Positions 42,081 through 56,164 of a DNA stretch of 64,000 nt are shown piece by piece. Made by a program: the position numbers and the translations under genes. Position 1 is the stretch's first letter. Every line of letters begins with the position of its first letter. Below the pieces are notes generated by a model. It was given only the letters and a program-made list of their open reading frames with translations. It was not told the DNA's origin and searched no databases. The DNA is from Synchiropus splendidus (lineage: Eukaryota > Chordata > Actinopteri > Syngnathiformes > Callionymidae): positions 8,447,501 through 8,511,500 of the forward strand of contig NC_071340.1 of the NCBI RefSeq assembly GCF_027744825.2. The letters run 5' to 3'.

Positions 42081-43908
42081 TAGACCTTTAACCATAACAA
42101 CCCTAACGTTTAAGGCAACAAAGAAAGAAACAAATAAATCCCCATGTATTTTACAATCTGTGTACTAAAACACATCGAAACCACAAAGTTCAAAAACCAG
42201 TCTCGACCAGTTTATTCTTATTCTTATCTTATGCTTTCATGCAGTAAGGTGTGTATCTCTACCCAAAAAAACAATTACAACAGTTATGCTAAAAATGTCA
42301 ACATCTGCCTTTGGCAAACCAAAAGCGAGAGATTACCAATAAAGACTTTGCGTTCTGGAAGAAACTGCTCAAACCCTAATCAGCAAATTTGTACAGAACA
42401 GTTGCACAGAGCATTTCTACAAATGATGAAAGATTTACTGAGAAACTCGTCATGTGTGATAAGAGGCCGTTTTTTTCTCTTGGTTAGACGACTATGATGA
42501 ATGCAGAGTGAACATTTCACAATTTCACCACTTATCCGTGATCATGTCACACAAGTCAGCCTGCTCCACCTAAACCTATCTCCTGCCCACTCACCTTCAG
42601 CAAGTGTCGGCATTTACATGCGCGAACCCTATTAGCTGCTTTCTTTTCCTGGTACATTTGTCATTTGAGTATCCAAACTTCCCGAGTTTGGCTTCCCAAA
42701 CATTCCTACCAGCTGTCCCTCTGACACAGACAACCTCACTATCGCCCTCTCCTTCACTTCAATTCAACCGCATACACTCGACTACCGTCCAATAAACATT
42801 CCTTTTCCGTTGTGTCCACCCTGAATGCACTCTTCCTCTTAGGATTTCTTGATCATTCGCTCTTCCTCCATCCTTTATGCCTATCACACACGTAGTGGGT
42901 TATGCCTCTACTGACTTTCAGGCCTCCTCTTCTTCTCCATCTTCTATGTACTCTGTGATCGTTGACTGAGCAACTCACTCTAAAGAGCCTGTCAACATGT
43001 GAAAATCAGGGGAATTTAAACCCCTAGCTCTATAATCCAAGCATTTCCCATCAAATGTGACATTTTTGGTTTCCTGTTACTGTTGTGGTGGCTTAAACAC
43101 AGCCTCGCAGTTGGCACAAAAACACACAGCACAAATATCTCAAAGCCACAAGGGAAGAGCTTGTGGGTGAATCCTCGCTCTAGACAGTTTAGGCTTTGTC
43201 ATAAAAACAACAAGAAAATGATCTTTTTCATCTGCAAATTGCACTTGGGCAGTGTATGGATATGGAAAAAAAAAGAATTGGCCGATATCAAACCTACATA
43301 AAGACATAAAACAAGTCACTTTTTTTGCCAATAAATGTTCCCTTTCACTCTTTGGTGAGAAGAGGTCAAGAGGTCAGACATATATGCTTTTGTCTTCATT
43401 TATATTAAAAGAAATTCCACACCGCACTACAGTGCACACAAAATCAAAAATATTCAAACCCCACAGCAGAATTTGTGACTGTCATTGAGTCCATTGTACG
43501 TCCTAGTACTTCAGTGCCTTGTGTTTTTCATGAAGTGTAGTATTCCAAGCCTCAAATAACTGCACCACTTAAGTGTTCTGCAGCTCTTCCAAGTCCATTG
43601 AACTTAGACGTCAAGCGCATGAGTCACTGTAATGAACTACTGTAACTCGTTCAGATTTCAGTCCGGTAACATTGTACAAGCTGCACAGTCTGATTACTCA
43701 GTTAATAAGCCAGAGAGTTGAATAAGCACAGCTAATAATGTGTTGCAACAGTCGTGCAGGTGGGTTCCATCCTCCCGTTTGCCAGTATTTATATTTATTT
43801 CTCAGCCTGTTTGCAGCCTCATCTCAGTGTCTTCAGATGGAGGAGGGGCACTTCATTCAAACCTGATATATGCCCGAAAAAAAAGACTGATTTACATTTG
43901 AAGTCAGC

Positions 43909-43934
43909 ATTATTGTTATTATTATTATTATTAT
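43909..43934. repeat. (TTA)n repeat
   Basis: About eight TTA units with one TTG. Confidence 0.85.
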
Positions 43935-44112
43935 GGCAACATTCTGTATTATCAAACACTCTTCAGCAAACCTCAGCGACAAGTTGCAATACACTGACCA
44001 ATCAGAGGCCAGATTTAACGGTGACATATCCAGAGAGGGAGATTAGTCAACAAGAAAAGGACATGAAATGGAAGAGAAGCTGCTACAATTCTTCCTTTTG
44101 AGGCACCATTTT

Positions 44113-44133
44113 AGGTAAGGTAAGGTAAGGTAA
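44113..44133. repeat. (AAGGT)n short tandem repeat
   Basis: Four copies of the pentamer; it may be the tail of a retroelement on the - strand (reads ACCTT repeated). Confidence 0.7.
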
Positions 44134-46205
44134 CTTTAAATATGCTACAGTTTTGACCTTCCACCAACATTTGACACGTTTCTTATGGTGGAGTCTATTA
44201 AAAGAAAATTGGACATGACCAAGTCCCACCATCAGTTGTGTGACTTGTGTGACTGGCCCTCTCTGCTCACCACAAAACCTGGACTCTGACTCTGACGCTT
44301 TCATCCCGTTTTTTTCAATTTGAGCATTTCAAACCCCCTTGGTCTGCTCAATTATGTCACGATTAAATGATTTTGAGCTGTTGCTCCAATGCGTTCAATG
44401 CGTTGAGAAAAAAAATAGAAATGCGTCTAGAAATATGTCCAACTTTAAAAAAAAAGGTTTGGGTTAAATTTCTCTGAAGCACGGATTCGTGACCTCCTGA
44501 TACCATCTAGGGAGGCACACAAAAATAAGACTATGTATTATATTGAGCCACTAATAAAACTTCTCTTTTGAATTCTCCGGCGAAAGCGTTCAACATTGAT
44601 ACCAAGCCTCTGGGTGTAACAGAAAAAGATTGCCTGAAACAACCTCATTGCAGCTATTAATGCAAGGCTGATAACTGATCTTACAGAGTTTGAAGAGCAG
44701 AAAGGCTCCCCTCATTACTGGGAAAAAGCTCGATCTGATCTTTTAATCAGGCAGGAAGGAAGCAGCATGCAGGCTTGAAACAAGAATTGATCTTGTCAGA
44801 GTGAGTTACCTCAGGACCTCAGCTTATTCAGATGCTCCAAACCGATCCAACATCAGATGGATGGGTGATAAACTGTGGTGACATTTCCATGATTCAACGA
44901 GGCACAGGAATTGTCCACTACGGCCACGTGTCACTGGTAGATAATTCAGACCACATTTAATAATCAACAACACCAGCTGTTCGAGAAGAAGAGGCATAAC
45001 ACCATCATGTACAAAATACTTTGTATCATAGAAGATTACATAGTCTAGAAAGAAGAAGTAGCAGGACAAAAAGTCATTAGCAGGTTCTGCTGCAGAAGAA
45101 CGGAAAACTGCAGCACAAGCATAAATGATCACAGTTTTCAGAGTTGTCGATTGTATTTCATATTTACGCTGTAAATTACACTCTCCCTCACAAGGTTGAA
45201 AATTACAATTACAGATGAGTCTTGTGATATTTCTACTGACTTATTTTCTCATTTTCATTTCATTTCATTTTCATATCATTTTATTTTTAATGGTATTAAA
45301 AAGCTCTGTGGAAAAAAAAACAATGGCCGTCAAAGAGTTTAACTTTTCTTTAACTCAAAAGATAAGCCTGGTTCAGAGATTTTCAGTTTTACTGTCATCG
45401 GTTTTCTTCAGCGTACTTACACTGTCATTTTTTTGACTCTCAAAAAAAAAAAAAAAAAAGAAAATGCCAAACTGGAACTGAAAACTATTATTCAAAACAG
45501 CACGAGGCACACTAACTAATGTGTTTTCAAACTTGTGATTCGTGGTACTTTATCATATCAACATCTTCCAACTATTAAATAAACAAGATTATTCAAATAC
45601 CAAGCAAGTCTTTGCAGCTCTCAGGATGCAAAAGTCAAAATAAAAGAATTGAAGCCAGAAAAAAAAGAACTGAATAAAAAAACAACAACAGACAATGTTT
45701 GTCTCAGATAGATTTTTGCGATTAGATGCACTGGAGAGAATAATAATTTTTGGGTTCACAAAATAAAATAATAAAATACTGATGAAGGAACCACATACCT
45801 AAGAAAAAAAATCTAAACATTATCTATTTGTATATATAGATGACTATCACTAATCACCAGAATAAAAATCATAACTTTTGGCTCTGGACAGAAAAGACAT
45901 GCTTGCTTGTCCACCCAGTTGCATTGAAGAACTGCAGAGATCTTCAGCTTTATTATCATGTCATGATCGTCTAATTTCTACAAAATAAGCATCACACATT
46001 TTCATTAGGTCATTGAAAGTTGTTAAAGTTGCACTGTGCTCCACAATTTTTAAAAGTGAGAGGATTAGTTTTCATGTTATTTTTCATGAATATATGGAAC
46101 ATGGAAACAGGCCAACGATAATTTCAATAAGATCACGGCAGAAAACAAACAATAACCACACTTAGTTTGTGGGAGATGTGTAATGGTCTAGTAACTTTTA
46201 ATAAT

Positions 46206-46720
46206 TATGCCTTACTCGTAGTGTCGTCAGACTGGTTTCCATGAAATGTGTGTTTCCACCCGGTAACTTCATGACAGAATATGACAGAATTTGGCCACCG
46301 CTCAACCCTTTATCTGCTGTAGCTTGGCCATCAAGGTGGCCATGCTTGTGAAGTTATCCACATCTGGCGAGTGGCATGGACGCGTGCTGTGATTGATGGC
46401 ATGTCTGACAGGAGGAAACCGCAAATAAGTTCCAAACTTTAAACTAACTAACTTTTACTTACTAATCGGAGGAGTAGTTTGCCGTGTTTTTGGGACGAAG
46501 CGTGTGCTCCCCCTGCTCCCCATTGCGGAGTCGTGTGGTTCTTTTTAATGAATAAAAGTTTAAGACAGCCGTGGCATTTTGGCTCAAAAAATAGGTGCAT
46601 GGCCAAAAAGTAAGGTGCACAAGAGAGTGGAGGATTTCCACCCCAGAATTGGTTCATTCTAGAATTGAAATGCATGATTTGAACTTTACCACATGAGCAC
46701 ATTCTTATTTAGGCGCTTGC
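46206..46720 (+). mobile_element. copy 2 of the 62 kb repeat family (internal part)
   Basis: atgccttactcgtagtgtcg, then tttccatgaaa, ttatccacatctggcgagt and gctgtgattgatggcatgtc align in order with 62208-62445 (ccctactcatagtgtcatc, ttcccatgaaa, ttatccacatctcgcgagt, gctgtgatcgatcagatgtc). This shows a shared ancestral element. Its termini are not visible. Confidence 0.65.
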
Positions 46721-46882
46721 TATTACCTAATGCTAAATAACTAATGCTATTTAGTCATTTTCTTTAGCTCCTCAGTAAAAACAGACTGATCAGACTGAAT
46801 CCAAAAAATGTTTTTAGTTTGGAGTGAGCCATTCCCTGGGGTTCTCAGTCTGCTAGCGTGGACTTCCACCACTCTGACAACT

Positions 46883-46942
46883 CCTGCGATGGATTGGCAA
46901 TCTGTCCAGGGTGTCCTTTTGTCCCTAGAAGCTGGGACTCTA
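46883..46942 (-). repeat. fragment of dispersed teleost repeat
   Basis: cctgcgatggattggcaatc, then tgtccagggtgtcc, is the well-known gatggactggcgacctgtccagggtgt segment of fish repeats; it is the same family as 13708-13850, in the opposite orientation. Confidence 0.6.
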
Positions 46943-49900
46943 AGCTTGCTCATTTTATTTTGTTGAGCATAAAAAAACATTATGGTTTTACTATTGAAGA
47001 TAAGCGTCCTCTAGGACATGTCCTCACTGTGAATTCTATTGTTTTAGTCAGTTCAGTGGGGCAGAAAATCACTTCCCAGAAATTCCCCTCCCCCAAAGAA
47101 TCCAACTGCATTAATCTGTGAGGTGAACAAGCCAAAACTTCTGACAAGACATCTGCAGAAATCACAGAAACATCTACACAGTCCAGCCAACTGTCTGACA
47201 GCCACCGCTGTAATTTCCTGGTGCATGCTGCTAGTAGAGGATGACATCATCAGGCGTTTCAGCAGTTATTAAAATGAAATTTATGTTTTACAGGAAAAAC
47301 ATCCAAAATGAATTGAGATTCAGACAGACGCTCTCAAATGTTTTAAACTATTGAAGTAATATAACATATTTGGGCTGGGAAGACCTGGTATTGGCCCAAT
47401 TCAATATTTTCCCTATACCTCGGTGCAGAGACCATTTATATCATGATTCTGGTTTATATTGCAATTCATCGTCCATTTCAACTGTCCAATAAAAAATAAA
47501 TAATAATATAAATGCACATCATGGTTTCCTACAGATCAGTGGAAGTGCTGATCATGGTTGTATTTGTGTATTTATAAGTATTATTAAGTATTATTCACTC
47601 TTATGAATATACAAAGCACATTATGTGCAATAACACGGTGGTAGATTCTCACGTAACCAGTATAAAACTCTCGCAAAAGAGGCTTTTGACAGGCCACACT
47701 TGCCATTTGTCTCGCCATAGCCAAGTGACTTGGTATGCATATACATTATGAATGCAGTCCGTGGTGCACTCGGGAAATGGCGCTGTGGCTGCCCAATGCT
47801 AGCATCAGCTACGTGAATCCAGCAACGAGTACTTGATATACATTTGACAGCAGTAGGTATTCGAAAATAAAAGTATGTCAAAAGTATTAAACTTATGTGT
47901 TTGATCGGCTGCACAGTTGAGCAGGAGACGTGCTTGAGCTCGGCTTCCCAACAGCTCACGCGGAAACAGATATGACTTTTTTTATTAAATAATGTGGGGA
48001 AAAAGGCTGATAAATTGACAAAATATTCTCATATAAAAAATCCATATATATTTGATTTTTCCCCAGCACATGCATACATATGTTTTTAGATGAGTTTTAA
48101 AAACGTTAATTCATGTGTAAATTTGTTTATTTAAGAAAGTAAGTGATTTTTTTTTGTTGTTGTTGTACAACACAAGTGAAACAAAATAAAAGTTGGCAGG
48201 GCGGTAGGACTTTGTAAGAATGACTGCATTAGATACTACAAAATCTCTTTGTAGTATCTCTTTGGAGTATTTTGATGACAAGCGAGCATGAAAAAAACAT
48301 TGAAAGTTTATTCAACCAATTGAATAACCTGACAATTTCACTAACTCTACAGTCTAAACTATAAATGTTTTAATAACAGTAAAAGGTTAAGATAACATTT
48401 ATCACCCTAAAGAAACTACTTATTCTTGTGTATTTGCAGCATTAGCATAGTATTGATTGGTGTCCTGTTAAGAGTGATGGATTCTATCCTGCAATAGTCA
48501 CCGAAAGCTCACTCTAAACAACACCATAACTACCAAGTATTAACCGTAAATAAACAAGTAATTAGTTTATTAATAGTTAAATATTATTTGTTACGGAAAA
48601 TGACAATAATGTTTCGGTGTTTAGTCACAACCGCACAATCTCGGGATAAGAATTTCAAGTGTACACAGTGGGCAGTCAATGAAATATTCTCTTTTCACCC
48701 GACCACACATGCACACCCCGACATGTCATAGAATGTGTGCACAAGTCTGCCCTTCCCCTGTTGGTTAATCACTTCAAAAATAGGATGTGCGTCTAATTGC
48801 CCCACTCATTATCTAAAATGTAATTTACAGACAGCCACATCCTTCTGACCCTCACGAAGCACCGGCCTTATTACCACCATCAGCCGGATCCAATCTATTT
48901 CTTATGACAGGAATAGTCTGCATGACATCAAGGCCAGTCCAAACATCAAACACCACGGCTTCTCTCGTAAAAAAAATGGAGTGGAAAAATAGAAGACGAA
49001 AAAAACAATATGGGCATCACATGGTTGGTGATGAAAACCAGATTCTGTTGCCACCTTTGAATTTTCACTCTCTGAATCACTGAATGGATTAATAATGGGG
49101 ATACATTTACGAAGCTGGCGGAGAGTGAGCGTTGGTGGGCAAACAGAGAAGAGGGGGAGGCAGTATGGAATGAGGAACTCAAACAGAAAAGGGTAAAAGA
49201 GAGGAAACAAGCGCGACTCAGAGTGACTCAGAAGACACACAGGATGTCCGGAAGACAAGATAATGAGGAACGTGGAGGAATTTGAGTGAGGGTCCAGGTG
49301 TGAGAGACCTTGACAAAGAAAGGGATTTTAACTTCAGGGAGTCAGACTAATATAGTTTTTCAGGAACAGGAAGCCCTGCCCTGGCAAGCCGTAACCAGCG
49401 CACACATGTAATGACAAAAACACGTGAGCCACAGCAGAAGAATAATCTATAGCTCCTCTTACACACTTTTTAAAAAGCCATCAGCCTAGCTGAAGTGAGA
49501 TGATAGTAAGCCCAACAATTTCATGTTTTTAGAGAGCTGTTAATGCTGGATCATCAACTGCAATTTGAGAACAACACAAGGGCCACGTTTCACCATGACT
49601 TCCCTAACTGGTTAAATAACTTACATGTGAGGCTGATCAAGTAACTTCATCAGCTGTTTCCTCTTTGGCAGAAACTGATCATTTCCATGGAATAAGAGTT
49701 GTCTCTTTGGTGATGTTTGGTAAGATGAAGAATCTCATATTTAATCATTGCATTTGCAGTTCTTGGGTCTGATCTTTTTCATCATGTTTTCTTTTTTTTT
49801 TTTCTAAGAAAGACGAAACGTTATTTCCACAACCCCACTCATCCTGCGTGTAAAATTACGGCAGAGGCCAACCAACAAAGGGCTGCTCGTCGTTGATTGA

Positions 49901-50689
49901 CAGCTATAGCCGGTCAGTGGCAGACATCCACTTTCTACATCCTTTGGTATCATATTGTTTTCACTAAAGCAATTGTCATATCGCATCTGATCCATATAGA
50001 GACATCTGGGATGAATCTAGATATGACATTTTGGCCATATTGCTCAGCTAGACGGAAGGAAGAAAACAATATTAACAGGAAGAAATAAGGTCACTGCCAA
50101 GGTCGCCCCCTACAAGATGGTCAAGGCATAATTCAAGGGAAAAGGACAGTAAAATGACCAGAAGAAGACGACTTTAAAGAGGGGAGAAGACTGAAGTGTA
50201 GTGGGAAGCAGAAGATTGTAGTCAAGGGGTAAGAAGACCACAGTCAAGAGGTTTGAAAACACCTTTCAAGGGAGAGAGGAAGATCCCAAAGTGGCTGTTG
50301 GGAATCGTGGAAGATGCAAGGGCTGAGGATTGAATACAAAATTATATATTTTATATATTTTTTGATGAACTGAAAACAAAAACTGGAAAATATGTCTTTG
50401 AATAAAATCCCCAATGCTGAAGGTGCTCTGTTAATCGTCTTCCTTATCAAGACCTATTTGTGTTTCAAAAGGCCTCAGTCTGCACATCCATGTGGATGTA
50501 CTTGTATGCAAACTCCTGGGGCATCACGGTACAGTGGTACCTTTATTTGGGGGGAAACAAGCTGAAAAGTGTGGGATCCCAGGTTAGAGAAGGTCAGATG
50601 GAATCCATGGTCAAGAGTAGGGTTTTACTGGACTGATGTCATAAGAAATTTTCAGATTTTCCCCTTTAAAGTGATGGCTCTTCTAACAA

Positions 50690-50790
50690 TGTATTGTTGC
50701 AGCCCTATCGCAATACATCGTAATGTATGGCATCACCACCCCTGTATCGGGATAGGTATTGTATCGTACTGATAAAACTGCTCTCAAGAG
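50690..50790. repeat. hAT-like fragment (ATCGCAATACATCG type)
   Basis: gcagccctatcgcaatacat and cctgtatcgggataggtatt gtatcg are typical of the cgatacaat-rich ends of fish hAT repeats. Borders are unclear. Confidence 0.35.
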
Positions 50791-50983
50791 GTAACAAGAA
50801 GTCCACTTCGAAGCAAGACAGGTAGACCACTGGAGGTCGTAAGACGACAGCAGGTTTTCTCCAGGTCTCAATTGTTTAGCGGCGCCTTGAAAAACATGGC
50901 TCCCACCTTGGCGACACCCGCAGAAAAAAATAACCATTGCATAAGAAATATTAAATCAGCTTCTCTTTCCTTATAATGAGCAG

Positions 50984-51952
50984 TAGGGTTGGGCGATATG
51001 GACAAAAAAGTTATCACGATAAATGTAGTAATTTCAGCGATAACAATAATTATCACCATTTTCATTCTATTACATGTGTTGTGCACACTACACTTGAAAG
51101 TGTAGTTTGTCTCCAACATCATTATTTGTTTATACATAAATATAATCAAGTGTAGAGATGAGAAATTCAATGTCTCTAGTAGAACCCGGTCGCTTTACTT
51201 AGGGGTTAAATTGAGCCGTCTGTCTGCTGTATCTCAATAAATCAATCATCGATAATCATTTAGTCATATTCTATTCTCAAAATCATGATACAAACTGTCA
51301 GTCCTTTCTCTTGTGTGACGAAAAACATTTTCACAATTCTCTCTCCTAGAATGGTTATTTATCTTTGCCTTATTTAATGTTTCACGAATACTGTTTAGAA
51401 TTTGTTGATGTCCCTAACTGATGCCGGGTCGTAGGATTTGCGCTTCCTGCGTGAGTGTGTCCACGATCAGTGTACTCTAATGGAGACGTTTAAGAGGACG
51501 CTGCCGCCAATACCGGAGCGGAGCTCTGTCCAATATCCAACTATTTTCACCACGGTGTTTCACCGAGGCGCCAGCGCAGCGGGAAACCTGCATGTGTTGA
51601 TGTGAGCCTATGAGGACCACTCCATCTAATAAAATAAACAGGGATCCAGAGACTCAGTGTGTCGACCAGTGTCATTATCAAAGGTTCCCTGGATTAAAAA
51701 TAGGTTTAAAACTACGATGGGGAACAAAAGCCCATCACACGCTCCACAACTGTCACACGCCAGTGTCGGCTGTCAAATGCCACAAAGATGGAGAGCGCGG
51801 GGCGCCGTTGCGGTCTCGTCATGTTCACGTATGCAGGACCAATGCAGCGAGTGTGTCACATGTTCATCGAATTTATCGTGAGATGCAGAATTGTAATCGT
51901 GGAGATTGTGTTTGGTGGTATATCATGCACGATAAATTATTGCCCGTCCCTA
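50984..51952. mobile_element. complete non-autonomous hAT element, 969 bp
   Basis: It begins TAGGGTTGGGCGATATGG and ends TTATTGCCCGTCCCTA, whose reverse complement (TAGGGACGGGCAATAA) matches the start at most positions. It is bounded by a perfect 8 bp duplication, ATGAGCAG, at 50976-50983 and 51953-51960. The interior has cgataa/ttatcacgataa subterminal motifs and no transposase frame. Internal sequence near 51696-51730 resembles part of the repeat at 56520-56550. Confidence 0.85.
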
Positions 51953-54900
51953 ATGAGCAGCAAACAACAATATAGAAACATGTCCCTGAAAGTAGCATGG
52001 ATAAGCAGAGCAGCACAACAAAGAAGTCAAGTTAAATATTTGTAGTCACAATTTAATCAGGTTCACAGAAGAACTTGGATTCAATTGTAATCCAAGAACT
52101 TAGAACATCATGGATCATCGTTGCTGCTCACGCTGTTAACACTTTCTGCTATTTTGAATTGCCCATCAAAGGTTTTTAAAGCTGGTCAAATGAAAAAAAG
52201 CAGACAAACCGGGGCGAAGCAGCAAAAAAGGTAGTCATAATATGTATTTGGTCGACACATTCCTCCGAAGTGTTCACTATCAGAGCTCAGGGACGCTCTG
52301 AACTGCCCACAACTTAGCCCCAAAATAAATCTGAAGGGACACTGTCTGAGACATTAGGAGCACAACAAAATTCTCAAAGGTGTTGTTGCGCATTATTTAC
52401 ATTTGTATCCACGCCCCAGAAACACCACGGCTAACCAATTTCCTGGTGGAAACCCTGGAAAATGTGGGAAGAAAAACCTGGCATCATGGAACCACAGTTG
52501 AAGGGCATCATAGTGAGAGGATGGAACAATCTCACAAGCTAAAAACAAGCAATCGCACAAACCCAGGATCTGGATCACTGATTTCTATTGAACACCTTAA
52601 GTGTAGGGCAATGTTTTATACATAAGCCTCTGTCCTTTGTTAATACAGATTACAAAATCCATGACAGTGAGCCCCGACCTTAATTTCACTTCATCTGATG
52701 TTGTACATTGACGATCACAATTAATTCAGCATGTACATGTGTTGCCTGACTGATGTTTCAGATGAAAGAGGTGAATTAACAAAGATAAGCAATTGCATAT
52801 GGATGGGATCGGAAAGTATGTGCGCTTTGTGTGAGATGTAACGAAGCTTTGATGGCGCTGCATAAGAAAATAATTATGCAAAGAGGAAGTGGGGCCCAAG
52901 TAATCTGGACACAATGAAATGTGGATCCGACTATAAATAACCAGCTGCAGAGGAGGTACAGTACCAAGTATATGTTGCATATGCTGTATGTTGTGCACAG
53001 GAGAAACGCAAACAAATCAGAATATCATAATTTACTATTCAATAAACATCATCAGAAGTGACATCAAGAGTACAAGGTTAAGATACACCAGATTGACATG
53101 ACGATGACGAAGGTTGAGCAAAAACAACTATTTTCCTTCACGATTGTTCACTATATTTAGGGTATTTCACTTATACTTTTAAGTTTCTGGCTTATGTCTT
53201 TAACATCTGAAATGATCAAACACCCTGGAGGGCTGTTGATGAATTGATGTATCATGAAAGGGATTCAATTACTAAGAGTGTCAAGGTGAACCAGTGTTGA
53301 GAGATGTGAATACACGCAAACCAGGCTTTGGCCTGTGAGAGTACCTAACTTCTCCGGCATACAAAGGGCCAAGATACTGCGCCCAGAAAATGCGGAAACC
53401 AGAGGGGAAAAAAAACAAAGCAAGTATAGAAGTCACCTGATCAGTATTTTCTTTTCCAGTATTTTTTTTTTTTTTTTCCGTCACGAGTATCCATGCAGTG
53501 ATATATACAGTGACTGTGAAGGGATAGGAATTTCAGGCCATACCATGCAGCCCAAAGATCAGTTAAACATCTCATTATACGTAGTGCTACCGCTAACACG
53601 AATATCTAGAGAACATAAACCTGGATTGTCTATGTGAAAGTTGTATAAGGAGGACTTATTGTTAGCATGTGCGTCTCTGTATGGAGTTTTTGTTTTGGTC
53701 TCAAGCGCCGTCCTTCATTCCCAAAACAATGCGGGCTCAACACAGTACAATGCTGCTATTCTTAAGATACACTGAAATAAAGCCTTGCCGCTTTCTGCTC
53801 ATTTCCTGTGGCCTGGGAACGGAGACAGGGGCAGTTTAGGAAAAACTGAGCTTGAAAAAGCACAAACGAGAAGTAAAATAAACGACATACTTGGACACAA
53901 AAGGCCAGAGATGATAATTTAGAAAGCCCTCCAATAAAATATTCACTTGTGTGAGTGTTTCAAAAATACACAAACAATTCCAGGGTGTCAGAGTGATTTT
54001 CCCTGAAGACACAAGCGATGAATGCCGATAGAAACAAATAGCTTGTTTAATTATCTCCTCTTGTCCTCCAGCTGTCTGGCATCTCACCAATGACTAATAC
54101 AAGACGTCTGCACAGCCTGCGCTTCATCATTATCCTTCAAAAACAGAGCCAGGCATGTTGAGGAAATGTAAAAGTATAAGGCTCCTGGAAACATAATGAC
54201 AGGATAATAATGAAGAGAAGAGTTTGGGCCCCGGCTAGAACAAATGTGATGCACGGTGGAGGAGAGGGGAACTGTCTGGAATCTCTTTTTTTTCTGCATC
54301 ACACACTCTCTGCAGGCCTAAGAAATCACAATACTCGCTTTATTGGAGGCTGCACAAGAAGACGCTGTTCCATCAAGCCTGAACAAATGTCCAATTATAA
54401 CAAGGGAAGGCTAATATAATATTTGGCAGCCCTGCCAAGCAATAAAAATCTTAAATTAAAAAACACCATTCATTACGGGAGCCCATATGACTTCTTTCAT
54501 TTTAGTTACAGCATAAAGTGTCAGAACCAGTTTAACCTACATTCCTCCAAACCTCACTTGACTTCAAGATTCAATCATTTAGAAACACAAGGACATGCCA
54601 ATAACAGACTAAAATTCTGATGCTTGGGTCTATACAATCCAGACAGAAAGCATTTTAGCCAACATGCTGCTTTCAATGTTAACTGAGGCCTGAGTTGCTG
54701 TAGTACTTCTCGCTTTGCAGGCTGGCTTTGAAAAACTAAAGTTGGGCATCTAAATTTCATGATACACATTTAATAAATCACACTGAAAGTCAGCGCTTCA
54801 GCACCGCTCCCTGTTCGAAGAGCCTCTTGGAAAGCTCTGGAGTTCTTTCAAGAACCACTATTTGATTCTTTCTTAAATTGAACCAGTGGTTCAGGAGTTG

Positions 54901-54972
54901 CTAAGAATCCCACGTAATGAACAGTAATGAAGAACTATACCGGTGAATCCACTCTGTATTTGAGAAGTCCTG

Positions 54973-55020
54973 GTAAGGCTTTTAGCTAGGATTTTGAAAC
55001 AGGGAGTATGTAAACCCCCA
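54973..55020 (-). mobile_element. solo terminal fragment of the 62 kb repeat family
   Basis: aaggcttttagctaggattttgaaacaggg differs from the reverse complement of 63065-63094 at only a few positions. Only this terminus is present. Confidence 0.7.
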
Positions 55021-55324
55021 CTGGTAGAAAAATAACTTTATAAAAACAAACATCCTAGTCAAACAACAAACACTAACAGAGATGAACTCAGTAGCTGTTG
55101 CCTCCATAAGACCTTCAGTCTCACTTTCAGATGCAGGGGTGTCCTGGGAAGTTGTTTTACTTGACTGACCCTGTCAATGTTAATAAAAAAAAAAAGATAC
55201 AGTTGAATCAAATACAGATACAGTTACAGATACACTTGTATCAGCTGTGTATCTGTGATGGTTTTCAAAACTTTCACCCCCTTAAACATTCAAACTAAAC
55301 ATTCAAACTCCAAATATATATATT

Positions 55325-55650
55325 AGGGATGCTCTGATCGATCATACACCGCTCATGATCGGATGATTTCAGCGTGATCGGTGAATGCCGATCACTACCT
55401 GTCACTGCATGGGAAAAGCTGTGCAGTGAGGCACCTTCAAGTTAAACACGGCATTTAAAGCACCAGCACCTGACGGAGCACGGAGCATTTTCTGGGCTGA
55501 TGAAAGTGAGACTGCTGGTTCCTCAGCAGCAGGCTGTTAGCGCAGCTTACACTTAGCAAACACCCGCGGGTCCGAGCATGACATTCGACAAAGGTGTCGT
55601 TTCCGACACCTTTGTCGGTGCGGTCAGGTGTCGGAAACGACCAGATGCTG
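55325..55650 (+). mobile_element. hAT-like 5' end fragment
   Basis: Starts tagggatgctctgatcgatc and carries repeated cgatca/tgatcgg motifs, typical of hAT elements with a TAGGGATGCTCCGATC terminus. No matching right terminus was found. Confidence 0.5.
55586..55641. repeat. overlapping alternative hairpins
   Basis: CGACAAAGGTGTCG (55586-55599) pairs perfectly with 55604-55617 across a TTTC loop. GTCGTTTCCGACACCT (55596-55611) pairs perfectly with 55626-55641. The two 14 bp and 16 bp stems share bases and exclude each other. Confidence 0.95.
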
Positions 55651-55667
55651 TTTTGGAGTCAGGTGCA

Positions 55668-55699
55668 ATATATATATATATATAAATATATATATATAC
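55668..55699. repeat. (TA)n microsatellite
   Basis: About 16 TA units with one interruption. Confidence 0.9.
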
Positions 55700-56164
55700 A
55701 CACACCAAGCGTCAGGACTAGAATACGGGCAGGAAAATAAAATAGAACTCAGAGGAAACACCTGCACATCGTGCTAAGGAGAGGTGGTCATGCTTGTGAG
55801 CATGGTCGACACAATAGGGCAAAAATAAAGCAGCGCAAGTTCCTTGGAATCAGTGGGTGTATCGGTCTCTGACAGTTTTCTAACAGCATAATACAATATT
55901 CAATGTATTTCAGAATATTGACAACAGTCAATAAGATAAGAATGATATCACAAATCAATCACAAGTTCTATGATGCGTTTAGCAGGTTTTTCATAACACA
56001 CATCCTTGAAGCTTTAGATGAAGACACTGATTGGTATTACTCAACTTCGAGGGAAACTTATCTGCAGGCCACAAGTGTTTTATAACACTTACAAAGAAAA
56101 GTCTGGTTATTAGAAAAACTGTGCCTAAAGTTCAACATGTACTTCTACCGGCCCCTGGCTAGTC

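Noticed and set aside
47380..47480. Possible transposon end (ttatattgcaattcatcg)
   Set aside because: Neither inverted terminus nor target duplication could be found.
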